Made by a program: the position numbers and the translations under genes. Below the pieces are notes generated by a model. It searched no databases. It was not told the DNA's origin and saw only the letters and a program-made list of their open reading frames with translations. DNA of 6,457 nucleotides from Schlesneria sp. (lineage in GTDB: Bacteria > Planctomycetota > Planctomycetia > Planctomycetales > Planctomycetaceae). This document shows, in pieces, positions 6,001-6,457 of this stretch. Position 1 is the first letter of the stretch. Every line of letters starts with the position of its first letter. The stretch is from positions 1 to 6,457 of the forward strand of contig JANXOO010000486.1 in the NCBI GenBank assembly GCA_025353525.1, read 5' to 3'.

Positions 6001-6457
6001 CTACACTGCAATTTTCAGGGGTTTTTCGTTTGAATTGGGGTCGAGTTTCGTTGGTGCTACCGGAATGGGCATGCGTAGTTTTTTGAGGGCCAGATTTCGA
6101 ACGTGGTCCCAAACTCCGCTGAGTGCGATGACTCGAAGCATGAGAATAGCGCGGCCCCCTTCGATTCCCCATTTCATTCCCGAGAGTTTGAATCGTTGCG
6201 TAAAGACGATCTTGCAGGCGGCTTCCGTGACGCCACTTCCGATCGGCAGTCGACGCTGTCGATAGGTCCGGTAGTCCATCTTTGACGCGCGGTTCCGCAA
6301 GTAGCGATTCGCCAGCCAATAGTCCTCTTCGGAACCGATCAATCCGCGAATGGATCGCAGGGCTGCGGCGCTGCGCAGAACCCGGAAGACCCCTCCCGAA
6401 TTTTCCTTCAGGATTTTTCGCTGTTTGGCGGACCACGCAAACGCCGCTCGACCGGGG
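6001..6457 (-). CDS. ISKra4-like transposase, C-terminal part (5' end outside window)
   Basis: The minus strand is open from the right edge to TAG at 6003-6001, giving 151 residues with no stop; the start lies beyond 6457. The motif LPIGSGVTEAACK, followed by QRFKLSGMKWGIEGGRAILMLRV, is the characteristic C-terminal block of ISKra4-type transposases as I know it. The Glu coded at 6225-6223 would be the third residue of the DDE triad. Just upstream, DYWLANRYLRNRASKMDYRTYRQRR matches the usual 'Y-N---M-Y' approach to that block. The end after LSGVWDHVRNLALKKLR is a short Pro-rich tail. Whether the full gene is intact cannot be judged. Confidence 0.85.
   Translation of the reverse strand, partial: PGRAAFAWSAKQRKILKENSGGVFRVLRSAAALRSIRGLIGSEEDYWLANRYLRNRASKMDYRTYRQRRLPIGSGVTEAACKIVFTQRFKLSGMKWGIEGGRAILMLRVIALSGVWDHVRNLALKKLRMPIPVAPTKLDPNSNEKPLKIAV

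Noticed and set aside
5774..6436. Minus-strand 220-codon ORF overlapping both the immunity gene and the transposase
   Set aside because: It is in a different frame from the conserved ISKra4-like block and is low-complexity (Arg, Ser, Thr); it is a shadow.

Overview
The window most likely comes from a planctomycete (Planctomycetota). The main reason is the gene on the minus strand at the left. It encodes a long, arginine-rich N-terminus ending in a variant (LEARRML) of the LEPR-XLL motif that planctomycetes place at the front of large exported proteins, followed by hemolysin-type (RTX) calcium-binding repeats. The two transposase types and the weak or absent Shine-Dalgarno sequences also fit, but they are not diagnostic.

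Layout, left to right. (1) 1-2394, minus strand: 798 uninterrupted codons of a giant RTX-repeat protein whose C-terminus lies beyond the left edge. It is built of modules of about 118, 136 or 154 residues, so module length changes in exact steps of 18 residues (two RTX nonapeptides). (2) 2395-2706: the upstream region of that gene, with a possible small plus-strand gene remnant. (3) 2707-4667: an insertion sequence of about 1.96 kb with imperfect 16-bp inverted ends and an IS1182-type DDE transposase. The transposase carries a perfect 24-bp in-frame tandem duplication just after its catalytic glutamate. (4) 4734-5516, plus: a membrane-anchored protein of unknown function whose central part weakly resembles the planctomycete 'H-X9-DG' (DUF1559-like) pseudopilin fold. 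(5) 5532-5614: a perfect 15-bp inverted repeat in the gap before the next gene. (6) 5631-5894, plus: an 87-residue MafI-like immunity protein with no recognisable toxin gene beside it. (7) 6001-6457, minus: the C-terminal part of an ISKra4-like transposase running off the right edge.

The region reads as an accessory patch. A very large secreted or surface repeat protein is divergent from a small block of cargo genes (membrane protein plus immunity-like protein), and that cargo lies between two unrelated insertion sequences. I see no complete new defence or toxin system. The points most worth following up are the quantised RTX module architecture, the apparently orphan immunity gene with its inverted repeat, the duplicated segment beside the transposase active site, and the possible small gene split by the IS. 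There are no rRNA or CRISPR features, and I recognised no tRNA.
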